This document shows positions 1 through 9,856 of a stretch of DNA of 64,000 bases, piece after piece. Under the pieces are notes generated by a model. It was given only the letters and a program-made list of their open reading frames with translations, was not told the origin of the DNA and did not search any database. The stretch is taken from NCBI GenBank assembly GCA_964057225.1, contig OZ059894.1, forward strand, positions 24,148,476 to 24,212,475, written 5' to 3'. The DNA comes from Auanema rhodensis. Taxonomy: Eukaryota; Nematoda; Chromadorea; Rhabditida; Rhabditidae. Each line of letters starts with the position of its first letter. Positions within the stretch are counted from its first letter, which is position 1. Made by a program: the position numbers and the translations under genes.

Positions 1-55
1 TGAAAGATAAAGAGATGCGGTTTTCAAAATTAGATTCCCCATGTCCATATTAGTC

Positions 56-72
56 TAAAAACAAATTTTTAT
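56..72 (+). other. A/T tract of the monomer (first of about 363 copies)
   Basis: Positions 56-72 read taaaaacaaatttttat in the consensus, adjoining A and T tracts of the kind that bend DNA and influence nucleosome placement (established for A-tracts in general). Substitutions cluster here: 62A makes an unbroken run of A in A* units and in 24C units; 63G marks units at 34320, 34848, 46464, 48048, 52624 and 61952; 69C marks F units. Units at 25696, 58608 and 59488 carry further A-to-T changes that lengthen the T run. Bending is inferred, not measured. Confidence 0.6.
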
Positions 73-83
73 TGATATTGGTT

Positions 84-96
84 CATGGTAACCATG
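84..96. other. 13-bp palindrome catggt-a-accatg (first copy)
   Basis: Positions 84-89 (catggt) are the exact reverse complement of 91-96 (accatg), with one central base. Position 97 is A, so units with 83T extend the pairing to 7 bp, while 83G units stop at 6. It contains the GGTNACC motif. It is intact in almost every unit. The exceptions I found are 88A (at 23847, 24551, 25959, 29303, 30007, 32471) and 87A (at 42854, 45670, 47254), all in T units. It could be a protein-binding site, a small cruciform, or simply fixed by homogenisation. Confidence 0.75.
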
Positions 97-140
97 ACTT
101 TGAAATTTACGTGAACTTTAATTTATGCTAATTAAATGTA

Positions 141-148
141 CACGTGAT
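141..148 (-). promoter_or_regulatory. Internal CACGTG box; minus strand fits the RTCACRTG octamer
   Basis: cacgtgat on the + strand reads ATCACGTG on the minus strand. This is an E-box/G-box core, bound in many eukaryotes by bHLH or bZIP factors, and also fits the CDEI consensus RTCACRTG of budding-yeast centromeres, bound by Cbf1 (established knowledge of the motifs). Nearly every unit keeps it; exceptions seen are 143T at 15630 and 143A at 18094. The array is clearly not a point centromere, so the CDEI match may be chance. The motif is certain; a regulatory function is only a possibility. Confidence 0.4.
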
Positions 149-154
149 GTGCTC
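149..154. other. GTGCAC hexamer, lost in 153C and 153T units
   Basis: The consensus has the palindrome GTGCAC at 149-154. In this first unit it reads gtgctc because of 153T. 153C (gtgccc) marks one phase of many pentamers, for example units at 13904, 14784, 19360, 21120 and 22000. The site is therefore a useful physical marker: it would be spaced at 176 bp in most places and at larger multiples where 153C units occur. Confidence 0.8.
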
Positions 155-170
155 TTGGTATGTAACTCGC

Positions 171-180
171 TTCACGTGAA
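171..180. other. 10-bp perfect palindrome TTCACGTGAA across the unit junction
   Basis: The last six bases of one unit (ttcacg) and the first four of the next (tgaa) form a perfect 10-bp palindrome with a CACGTG core. Each 176-bp period thus holds two CACGTG boxes, with centres 30 bp apart. Exceptions are few: the gttaaag start (15664, 16192, 16896, 17424, 20592), the gtggaag start (19712, 21472), gctacacg near 10550, cttcatgtg near 11965 and cacttgaaag near 33087. It is a candidate protein-binding site. No binding is shown. Confidence 0.75.
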
Positions 181-880
181 AGATAAAGAGATGCGGTTTT
201 CAAAATTAGATTCCCCATGTCCATATTAGTCTAAAAACAAATTTTTATTGATATTGGTTCATGGTAACCATGACTTTGAAATTTACGTGAACTTCAATTT
301 ATGCTAATTAAATGTACACGTGATGTGCACTTGGTATGTAACTCGCTTCACGTGAAAGATGAAGAGATGCGGTTTTCAAAATTAGATTCCCTATGTCCAT
401 ATTAGTCTAAAAACAAATTTTTATTGATATTGGTTCATGGTAACCATGACTTTGAAATTTACGTGAACTTTAATTTATGCTAATTAAATGTACACGTGAT
501 GTGCACTTGGTATGTAACTCGCTTCACGTGAAAGATAAAGAGATGCGGTTTTCAAAATTAGATTCCCCATGTCCATATTAGTCTAAAAACAAATTTCTAT
601 TGATATTGGTGCATGGTAACCATGACTTTGAAATTTACGTGAACTTTAATTTATGCTAATTAAATGTACACGTGATGTGCACTTGGTATGTAACTCGCTT
701 CACGTGAAAGATAAAAAGATGCGGTTTTCAAAATTAAATTTCCCATGTCCATATTAGTCTAAAAAAAAATTTTTATTGATATTGGTGCATGGTAACCATG
801 ACTTTGAAATTTACGTGAACTTTAATTTATGCTAATTAAATGTACACGTGATGTGCACTTGGTATGTAACTCGCTTCACG
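177..880 (+). repeat. Four-unit cassette S-D-F-A* (type copy)
   Basis: Four consecutive units carry 119C; 9G+40T; 69C+83G; and 12A+33A+37T+62A+83G. The same ordered set is seen starting at 1057, 3697, 4577, 8625, 40304, 42944, 54912 and 57728. A weaker form lacking 69C and 62A starts at 48224, 52800 and 62128, and the S-D pair alone at 6513, 13376, 35024 and 39776. It is therefore a mobile building block of the array, common in the left 10 kb and right 24 kb but represented only by S-D pairs in the middle. In 1-1936 it repeats at 880-bp spacing, a five-unit rhythm. Confidence 0.88.
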
Positions 881-2816
881 TGAAAGATAAAGAGATGCGG
901 TTTTCAAATATAGATTCCCCATGTCCATATTAGTCTAAAAACAAATTTTTATTGATATTGGTTCATGGTAACCATGACTTTGAAATTTACGTGAACTTTA
1001 ATTTATGCTAATTAAATGTACACGTGATGGGCACTTGGTATGTAACTCGCTTCACGTGAAAGATAAAGAGATGCGGTTTTCAAAATTAGATTCCCCATGT
1101 CCATATTAGTCTAAAAACAAATTTTTATTGATATTGGTGCATGGTAACCATGACTTTGAAATTTACGTGAACTTCAATTTATGCTAATTAAATGTACACG
1201 TGATGTGCACTTGGTATGTAACTCGCTTCACGTGAAAGATGAAGAGATGCGGTTTTCAAAATTAGATTCCCTATGTCCATATTAGTCTAAAAACAAATTT
1301 TTATTGATATTGGTTCATGGTAACCATGACTTTGAAATTTACGTGAACTTTAATTTATGCTAATTAAATGTACACGTGATGTGCACTTGGTATGTAACTC
1401 GCTTCACGTGAAAGATAAAGAGATGCGGTTTTCAAAATTAGATTCCCCATGTCCATATTAGTCTAAAAACAAATTTCTATTGATATTGGTGCATGGTAAC
1501 CATGACTTTGAAATTTACGTGAACTTTAATTTATGCTAATTAAATGTACACGTGATGTGCACTTGGTATGTAACTCGCTTCACGTGAAAGATAAAAAGAT
1601 GCGGTTTTCAAAATTAAATTTCCCATGTCCATATTAGTCTAAAAAAAAATTTTTATTGATATTGGTGCATGGTAACCATGACTTTGAAATTTACGTGAAC
1701 TTTAATTTATGCTAATTAAATGTACACGTGATGTGCACTTGGTATGTAATTCGCTTCACGTGAAAGATAAAGAGATGCGGTTTTCAAAATTAGATTCCCC
1801 ATGTCCATATTAGTCTAAAAACAAATTTTTATTGATATTGGTTCATGGTAACCATGACTTTGAAATTTACGTGAACTTTAATTTATGCTAATTAAATGTA
1901 CACGTGATGTGCACTTGGTATGTAACTTGCTTCACGTGAAAGATGAAGAGATGCGGTTTTCAAAATTAGATTCCCCATGTCCATATTAGTCTAAAAACAA
2001 ATTTTTATTGATATTGGTTCATGGTAACCATGACTTTGAAATTTACGTGAACTTTAATTTATGCTAATTAAATGTACACGTGATGTGCACTTGGTATGTA
2101 ACTCGCTTCACGTGAAAGATGAAGAGATGCGGTTTTCAAAATTAGATTCCCCATGTCCATATTAGTCTAAAAACAAATTTTTATTGATATTGGTTCATGG
2201 TAACCATGACTTTGAAATTTACGTGAACTTTAATTTATGCTAATTAAATGTACACGTGATGTGCACTTGGTATGTAACTCGCTTCACGTGAAAGATGAAG
2301 AGATGCGGTTTTCAAAATTAGATTCCCTATGTCCATATTAGTCTAAAAACAAATTTTTATTGATATTGGTGCATGGTAACCATGACTTTGAAATTTACGT
2401 GAATTTTAATTTATGCTAATTAAATGTACACGTGATGTGCACTTGGTATGTAACTCGCTTCACGTGAAAGATAAAGAGATGCGGTTTTCAAAATTAGATT
2501 CCTCATGTCCATATTAGTCTAAAAACAAATTTCTATTGATATTGGTGCATGGTAACCATGACTTTGAAATTTACGTGAACTTTAATTTATGCTAATTAAA
2601 TGTACACGTGATGTGCACTTGGTATGTAACTCGCTTCACGTGAAAGATAAAAAGATGCGGTTTTCAAAATTAAATTTCCCATGTCCATATTAGTCTAAAA
2701 AAAAATTTTTATTGATATTGGTGCATGGTAACCATGACTTTGAAATTTACGTGAACTTTAATTTATGCTAATTAAATGTACACGTGATGTGCACTTGGTA
2801 TGTAATTCGCTTCACG

Positions 2817-3520
2817 TGAAAGATAAAGAGATGCGGTTTTCAAAATTAGATTCCCCATGTCCATATTAGTCTAAAAACAAATTTTTATTGATATTGGTGC
2901 ATGGTAACCATGACTTTGAAATTTACGTGAACTTTAATTTATGCTAATTAAATGTACACGTGATGTGCCCTTGGTATGTAACTCGCTTCACGTGAAAGAT
3001 AAAGAGATGCGGTTTTCAAAATTAGATTCCCCATGTCCATATTAGTCTAAAAACAAATTTCTATTGATATTGGTGCATGGTAACCATGACTTTGAAATTT
3101 ACGTGAACTTTAATTTATGCTAATTAAATGTACACGTGATGTGCACTTGGTATGTAACTCGCTTCACGTGAAAGATAAAAAGATGCGGTTTTCAAAATTA
3201 AATTTCCCATGTCCATATTAGTCTAAAAAAAAATTTTTATTGATATTGGTGCATGGTAACCATGACTTTGAAATTTACGTGAACTTTAATTTATGCTAAT
3301 TAAATGTACACGTGATGTGCACTTGGTATGTAATTCGCTTCACGTGAAAGATAAAGAGATGCGGTTTTCAAAATTAGATTCCCCATGTCCATATTAGTCT
3401 AAAAACAAATTTTTATTGATATTGGTGCATGGTAACCATGACTTTGAAATTTACGTGAACTTTAATTTATGCTAATTAAATGTACACGTGATGTGCCCTT
3501 GGTATGTAACTCGCTTCACG
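2817..3520 (+). repeat. Divergent tail of 20-unit HOR copy 1
   Basis: Four units: G with 153C, F, A* with 166T, then G with 153C. The corresponding units of copy 2 (6337-7040) are T, S, D and G with 37G+153C, so this end of the 20-unit repeat has been replaced in one of the copies. The F-A* pair at 2993-3344 resembles that at 2465-2816, suggesting a local 3-unit duplication (528 bp). Confidence 0.75.
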
Positions 3521-6336
3521 TGAAAGATAAAGAGATGCGGTTTTCAAAATTAGATTCCCCATGTCCATATTAGTCTAAAAACAAATTTTTATTGATATTG
3601 GTTCATGGTAACCATGACTTTGAAATTTACGTGAACTTTAATTTATGCTAATTAAATGTACACGTGATGTGCTCTTGGTATGTAACTCGCTTCACGTGAA
3701 AGATAAAGAGATGCGGTTTTCAAAATTAGATTCCCCATGTCCATATTAGTCTAAAAACAAATTTTTATTGATATTGGTTCATGGTAACCATGACTTTGAA
3801 ATTTACGTGAACTTCAATTTATGCTAATTAAATGTACACGTGATGTGCACTTGGTATGTAACTCGCTTCACGTGAAAGATGAAGAGATGCGGTTTTCAAA
3901 ATTAGATTCCCTATGTCCATATTAGTCTAAAAACAAATTTTTATTGATATTGGTTCATGGTAACCATGACTTTGAAATTTACGTGAACTTTAATTTATGC
4001 TAATTAAATGTACACGTGATGTGCACTTGGTATGTAACTCGCTTCACGTGAAAGATAAAGAGATGCGGTTTTCAAAATTAGATTCCCCATGTCCATATTA
4101 GTCTAAAAACAAATTTCTATTGATATTGGTGCATGGTAACCATGACTTTGAAATTTACGTGAACTTTAATTTATGCTAATTAAATGTACACGTGATGTGC
4201 ACTTGGTATGTAACTCGCTTCACGTGAAAGATAAAAAGATGCGGTTTTCAAAATTAAATTTCCCATGTCCATATTAGTCTAAAAAAAAATTTTTATTGAT
4301 ATTGGTGCATGGTAACCATGACTTTGAAATTTACGTGAACTTTAATTTATGCTAATTAAATGTACACGTGATGTGCACTTGGTATGTAACTCGCTTCACG
4401 TGAAAGATAAAGAGATGCGGTTTTCAAATATAGATTCCCCATGTCCATATTAGTCTAAAAACAAATTTTTATTGATATTGGTTCATGGTAACCATGACTT
4501 TGAAATTTACGTGAACTTTAATTTATGCTAATTAAATGTACACGTGATGGGCACTTGGTATGTAACTCGCTTCACGTGAAAGATAAAGAGATGCGGTTTT
4601 CAAAATTAGATTCCCCATGTCCATATTAGTCTAAAAACAAATTTTTATTGATATTGGTGCATGGTAACCATGACTTTGAAATTTACGTGAACTTCAATTT
4701 ATGCTAATTAAATGTACACGTGATGTGCACTTGGTATGTAACTCGCTTCACGTGAAAGATGAAGAGATGCGGTTTTCAAAATTAGATTCCCTATGTCCAT
4801 ATTAGTCTAAAAACAAATTTTTATTGATATTGGTTCATGGTAACCATGACTTTGAAATTTACGTGAACTTTAATTTATGCTAATTAAATGTACACGTGAT
4901 GTGCACTTGGTATGTAACTCGCTTCACGTGAAAGATAAAGAGATGCGGTTTTCAAAATTAGATTCCCCATGTCCATATTAGTCTAAAAACAAATTTCTAT
5001 TGATATTGGTGCATGGTAACCATGACTTTGAAATTTACGTGAACTTTAATTTATGCTAATTAAATGTACACGTGATGTGCACTTGGTATGTAACTCGCTT
5101 CACGTGAAAGATAAAAAGATGCGGTTTTCAAAATTAAATTTCCCATGTCCATATTAGTCTAAAAAAAAATTTTTATTGATATTGGTGCATGGTAACCATG
5201 ACTTTGAAATTTACGTGAACTTTAATTTATGCTAATTAAATGTACACGTGATGTGCACTTGGTATGTAATTCGCTTCACGTGAAAGATAAAGAGATGCGG
5301 TTTTCAAAATTAGATTCCCCATGTCCATATTAGTCTAAAAACAAATTTTTATTGATATTGGTTCATGGTAACCATGACTTTGAAATTTACGTGAACTTTA
5401 ATTTATGCTAATTAAATGTACACGTGATGTGCACTTGGTATGTAACTTGCTTCACGTGAAAGATGAAGAGATGCGGTTTTCAAAATTAGATTCCCCATGT
5501 CCATATTAGTCTAAAAACAAATTTTTATTGATATTGGTTCATGGTAACCATGACTTTGAAATTTACGTGAACTTTAATTTATGCTAATTAAATGTACACG
5601 TGATGTGCACTTGGTATGTAACTCGCTTCACGTGAAAGATGAAGAGATGCGGTTTTCAAAATTAGATTCCCCATGTCCATATTAGTCTAAAAACAAATTT
5701 TTATTGATATTGGTTCATGGTAACCATGACTTTGAAATTTACGTGAACTTTAATTTATGCTAATTAAATGTACACGTGATGTGCACTTGGTATGTAACTC
5801 GCTTCACGTGAAAGATGAAGAGATGCGGTTTTCAAAATTAGATTCCCTATGTCCATATTAGTCTAAAAACAAATTTTTATTGATATTGGTGCATGGTAAC
5901 CATGACTTTGAAATTTACGTGAATTTTAATTTATGCTAATTAAATGTACACGTGATGTGCACTTGGTATGTAACTCGCTTCACGTGAAAGATAAAGAGAT
6001 GCGGTTTTCAAAATTAGATTCCTCATGTCCATATTAGTCTAAAAACAAATTTCTATTGATATTGGTGCATGGTAACCATGACTTTGAAATTTACGTGAAC
6101 TTTAATTTATGCTAATTAAATGTACACGTGATGTGCACTTGGTATGTAACTCGCTTCACGTGAAAGATAAAAAGATGCGGTTTTCAAAATTAAATTTCCC
6201 ATGTCCATATTAGTCTAAAAAAAAATTTTTATTGATATTGGTGCATGGTAACCATGACTTTGAAATTTACGTGAACTTTAATTTATGCTAATTAAATGTA
6301 CACGTGATGTGCACTTGGTATGTAATTCGCTTCACG
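3521..6336 (+). repeat. 20-unit HOR, copy 2 (matching part, 16 units)
   Basis: This follows copy 1 directly at a 3520-bp offset. By eye it carries the same private substitutions in the same order over 16 units, including the two S-D-F-A* cassettes at 3697 and 4577. The match breaks at about 6418-6420, where the unit at 6337 has 83T and copy 1 has 83G. Near-identity over 2.8 kb suggests a fairly recent duplication, or conversion between the copies. Confidence 0.9.
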
Positions 6337-9300
6337 TGAAAGATAAAGAGATGCGGTTTTCAAAATTAGATTCCCCATGTCCATATTAGTCTAAAAACAA
6401 ATTTTTATTGATATTGGTTCATGGTAACCATGACTTTGAAATTTACGTGAACTTTAATTTATGCTAATTAAATGTACACGTGATGTGCACTTGGTATGTA
6501 ACTCGCTTCACGTGAAAGATAAAGAGATGCGGTTTTCAAAATTAGATTCCCCATGTCCATATTAGTCTAAAAACAAATTTTTATTGATATTGGTTCATGG
6601 TAACCATGACTTTGAAATTTACGTGAACTTCAATTTATGCTAATTAAATGTACACGTGATGTGCACTTGGTATGTAACTCGCTTCACGTGAAAGATGAAG
6701 AGATGCGGTTTTCAAAATTAGATTCCCTATGTCCATATTAGTCTAAAAACAAATTTTTATTGATATTGGTTCATGGTAACCATGACTTTGAAATTTACGT
6801 GAACTTTAATTTATGCTAATTAAATGTACACGTGATGTGCACTTGGTATGTAACTCGCTTCACGTGAAAGATAAAGAGATGCGGTTTTCAAAATTAGATT
6901 GCCCATGTCCATATTAGTCTAAAAACAAATTTTTATTGATATTGGTGCATGGTAACCATGACTTTGAAATTTACGTGAACTTTAATTTATGCTAATTAAA
7001 TGTACACGTGATGTGCCCTTGGTATGTAACTCGCTTCACGTGAAAGATAAAGAGATGCGGTTTTCAAAATTAGATTCCCCATGTCCATATTAGTCTAAAA
7101 ACAAATTTTTATTGATATTGGTGCATGGTAACCATGACTTTGAAATTTACGTGAACTTTAATTTATGCTAATTAAATGTACACGTGATGTGCACTTGGTA
7201 TGTAATTCGCTTCACGTGAAAGATAAAGAGATGCGGTTTTCAAATATAGATTCCCCATGTCCATATTAGTCTAAAAACAAATTTTTATTGATATTGGTTC
7301 ATGGTAACCATGACTTTGAAATTTACGTGAACTTTAATTTATGCTAATTAAATGTACACGTGATGTGCACTTGGTATGTAACTCGCTTCACGTGAAAGAT
7401 AAAGAGATGCGGTTTTCAAAATTAGATTCCCCATGTCCATATTAGTCTAAAAAAAAATTTTTATTGATATTGGTGCATGGTAACCATGACTTTGAAATTT
7501 ACGTGAACTTTAATTTATGCTAATTAAATGTACACGTGATGTGCTCTTGGTATGTAACTCGCTTCACGTGAAAGATAAAGAGATGCGGTTTTCAAAATTA
7601 GATTCCCCATGTCTATATTAGTCTAAAAACAAATTTTTATTGATATTGGTTCATGGTAACCATGACTTTGAAATTTACGTGAACTTCAATTTATGCTAAT
7701 TAAATGTACACGTGATGTGCACTTGGTATGTAACTCGCTTCACGTGAAAGATAAAGAGATGCGGTTTTCAAAATTAGATTCCCCATGTCCATATTAGTCT
7801 AAAAACAAATTTTTATTGATATTGGTTCATGGTAACCATGACTTTGAAATTTACGTGAACTTCAATTTATGCTAATTAAATGTACACGTGATGTGCACTT
7901 GGTATGTAATTCGCTTCACGTGAAAGATAAAGAGATGCGGTTTTCAAAATTAGATTCCCCATGTCCATATTAGTCTAAAAACAAATTTTTATTGATATTG
8001 GTTCATGGTAACCATGACTTTGAAATTTACGTGAACTTTAATTTATGCTAATTAAATGTACACGTGATGTGCACTTGGTATGTAACTCGCTTCACGTGAA
8101 AGATAAAGAGATGCGGTTTTCAAAATTAGATTCCCCATGTCCATATTAGTCTAAAAACAAATTTTTATTGATATTGGTTCATGGTAACCATGACTTTGAA
8201 ATTTACGTGAACTTTAATTTATGCTAATTAAATGTACACGTGATGTGCACTTGGTATGTAACTCGCTTCACGTGAAAGATAAAGAGATGCGGTTTTCAAA
8301 ATTAGATTCCCCATGTCCATATTAGTCTAAAAACAAATTTTTATTGATATTGGTTCATGGTAACCATGACTTTGAAATTTACGTGAACTTTAATTTATGC
8401 TAATTAAATGTACACGTGATGTGCACTTGGTATGTAACTCGCTTCACGTGAAAGATAAAGAGATGCGGTTTTCAAAATTAGATTCCCCATGTCCATATTA
8501 GTCTAAAAACAAATTTTTATTGATATTGGTGCATGGTAACCATGACTTTGAAATTTACGTGAACTTTAATTTATGCTAATTAAATGTACACGTGATGTGC
8601 ACTTGGTATGTAACTCGCTTCACGTGAAAGATAAAGAGATGCGGTTTTCAAAATTAGATTCCCCATGTCCATATTTGTCTAAAAACAAATTTTTATTGAT
8701 ATTGGTTCATGGTAACCATGACTTTGAAATTTACGTGAACTTCAATTTATGCTAATTAAATGTACACGTGATGTGCACTTGGTATGTAACTCGCTTCACG
8801 TGAAAGATGAAGAGATGCGGTTTTCAAAATTAGATTCCCTATGTCCATATTAGTCTAAAAACAAATTTTTATTGATATTGGTTCATGGTAACCATGACTT
8901 TGAAATTTACGTGAACTTTAATTTATGCTAATTAAATGTACACGTGATGTGCACTTGGTATGTAACTCGCTTCACGTGAAAGATAAAGAGATGCGGTTTT
9001 CAAAATTAGATTCCCCATGTCCATATTAGTCTAAAAACAAATTTCTATTGATATTGGTGCATGGTAACCATGACTTTGAAATTTACGTGAACTTTAATTT
9101 ATGCTAATTAAATGTACACGTGATGTGCACTTGGTATGTAACTCGCTTCACGTGAAAGATAAAAAGATGCGGTTTTCAAAATTAAATTTCCCATGTCCAT
9201 ATTAGTCTAAAAAAAAATTTTTATTGATATTGGTGCATGGTAACCATGACTTTGAAATTTACGTGAACTTTAATTTATGCTAATTAAATGTACACGTGAT

Positions 9301-9856
9301 GTGCACTTGGTATGTAACTCGCTTCACGTGAAAGATAAAGAGATGCGGTTTTCAAAATTAGATTCCCCATGTCCATATTAGTCTAAAAACAAATTTTTAT
9401 TGATATTGGTTCATGGTAACCATGACTTTGAAATTTACGTGAACTTTAATTTATGCTAATTAAATGTACACGTGATGTGCACTTGGTATGTAACTCGCTT
9501 CACGTGAAAGATGAAGAGATGCGGTTTCCAAAATTAGATTCCCCATGTCCATATTAGTCTAAAAACAAATTTTTATTGATATTGGTGCATGGTAACCATG
9601 ACTTTGAAATTTACGTGAACTTTAATTTATGCTAATTAAATGTACACGTGATGTGCACTTGGTATGTAATTCGCTTCACGTGAAAGATAAAGAGATGCGG
9701 TTTTCAAAATTAGATTCCCTATGTCCATATTAGTCTAAAAACAAATTTTTATTGATATTGGTGCATGGTAACCATGACTTTGAAATTTACGTGAACTTCA
9801 ATTTATGCTAATTAAATGTACACGTGATGTGCACTTGGTATGTAACTCGCTTCACG
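6337..9856 (+). repeat. Irregular mixed units with one S-D-F-A* cassette
   Basis: Units from 6337: T, S, D, G(37G,153C), G(166T), T(29T30A), G(62A,153T), S, S(166T), T, T, T, G, then the cassette at 8625-9328, then T, a 9G+24C G unit with 166T, and an 83G S unit with 40T. No long HOR is evident. The unit at 7393 combines 62A with 83G and 153T, and the unit at 7569 has a private gtctatatta (7614). At 8676 a private A-to-T change turns the usual tattag into tatttg, which removes a stop codon and opens the only 60-codon reading frame in the window; I do not regard it as a gene. Confidence 0.8.

Larger units (their letters stand above)
1..176 (+). repeat. Reference satellite monomer (T type) used for numbering
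   Basis: This first unit defines the numbering. Counting its bases gives 26 C and 30 G in the consensus, about 32% GC. Landmarks are a GC-richer start (agagatgcgg, 11-20), a run of four C (37-40), an A/T tract (56-72), a 13-bp palindrome (84-96), a CACGTG box (141-146), GTGCAC (149-154, in most units) and a second CACGTG formed across the junction with the next unit. Common variable sites are 9, 12, 14, 19, 24, 33, 37, 39, 40, 41, 62, 63, 69, 83, 116, 119, 153, 156, 166 and 168. This unit itself carries 153T (gctcttgg), shared with the units at 3521 and 7393. The choice of position 1 is arbitrary. Confidence 0.97.
1..2816 (+). repeat. 20-unit HOR, copy 1 (matching part, 16 units)
   Basis: Units from 1 to 2816 recur 3520 bases (20 units) downstream. 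Shared rare markers include gctcttgg (151 and 3671), caaatatag (about 901 and 4421), gatgggcac (1021 and 4541), gtaacttgc (1921 and 5441) and gaattttaat (2401 and 5921). Order by unit: 153T T, S, D, F, A*, 29T30A T, S(G), D, F, A*, T with 168T, 9G T, 9G T, D(G) with 116T, F with 39T, A*. The units at 2817-3520 differ from their counterparts at 6337-7040. The repeat may start before the window. Confidence 0.9.

Noticed and set aside
84-96. Palindrome as a bacterial operator or transcription terminator
   Set aside because: It is present in nearly all 363 tandem units without any gene, and no promoter-gene context exists. The T tract lies upstream of it, not downstream.
166-182. CENP-B box in 166T units (attcgcttcacgtgaa)
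   Set aside because: The TTCG start and the central A fit the mammalian 17-bp box, but the CGGG end is tgaa here, so the essential bases are incomplete.
8573-8755. 60-codon open reading frame on the + strand
   Set aside because: It spans two satellite units and exists only because a private A-to-T change at 8676 removes the TAG found at that place in other units. The unit length is not a multiple of three, so a frame cannot persist from unit to unit. There is no recognisable domain and no independent coding signal.
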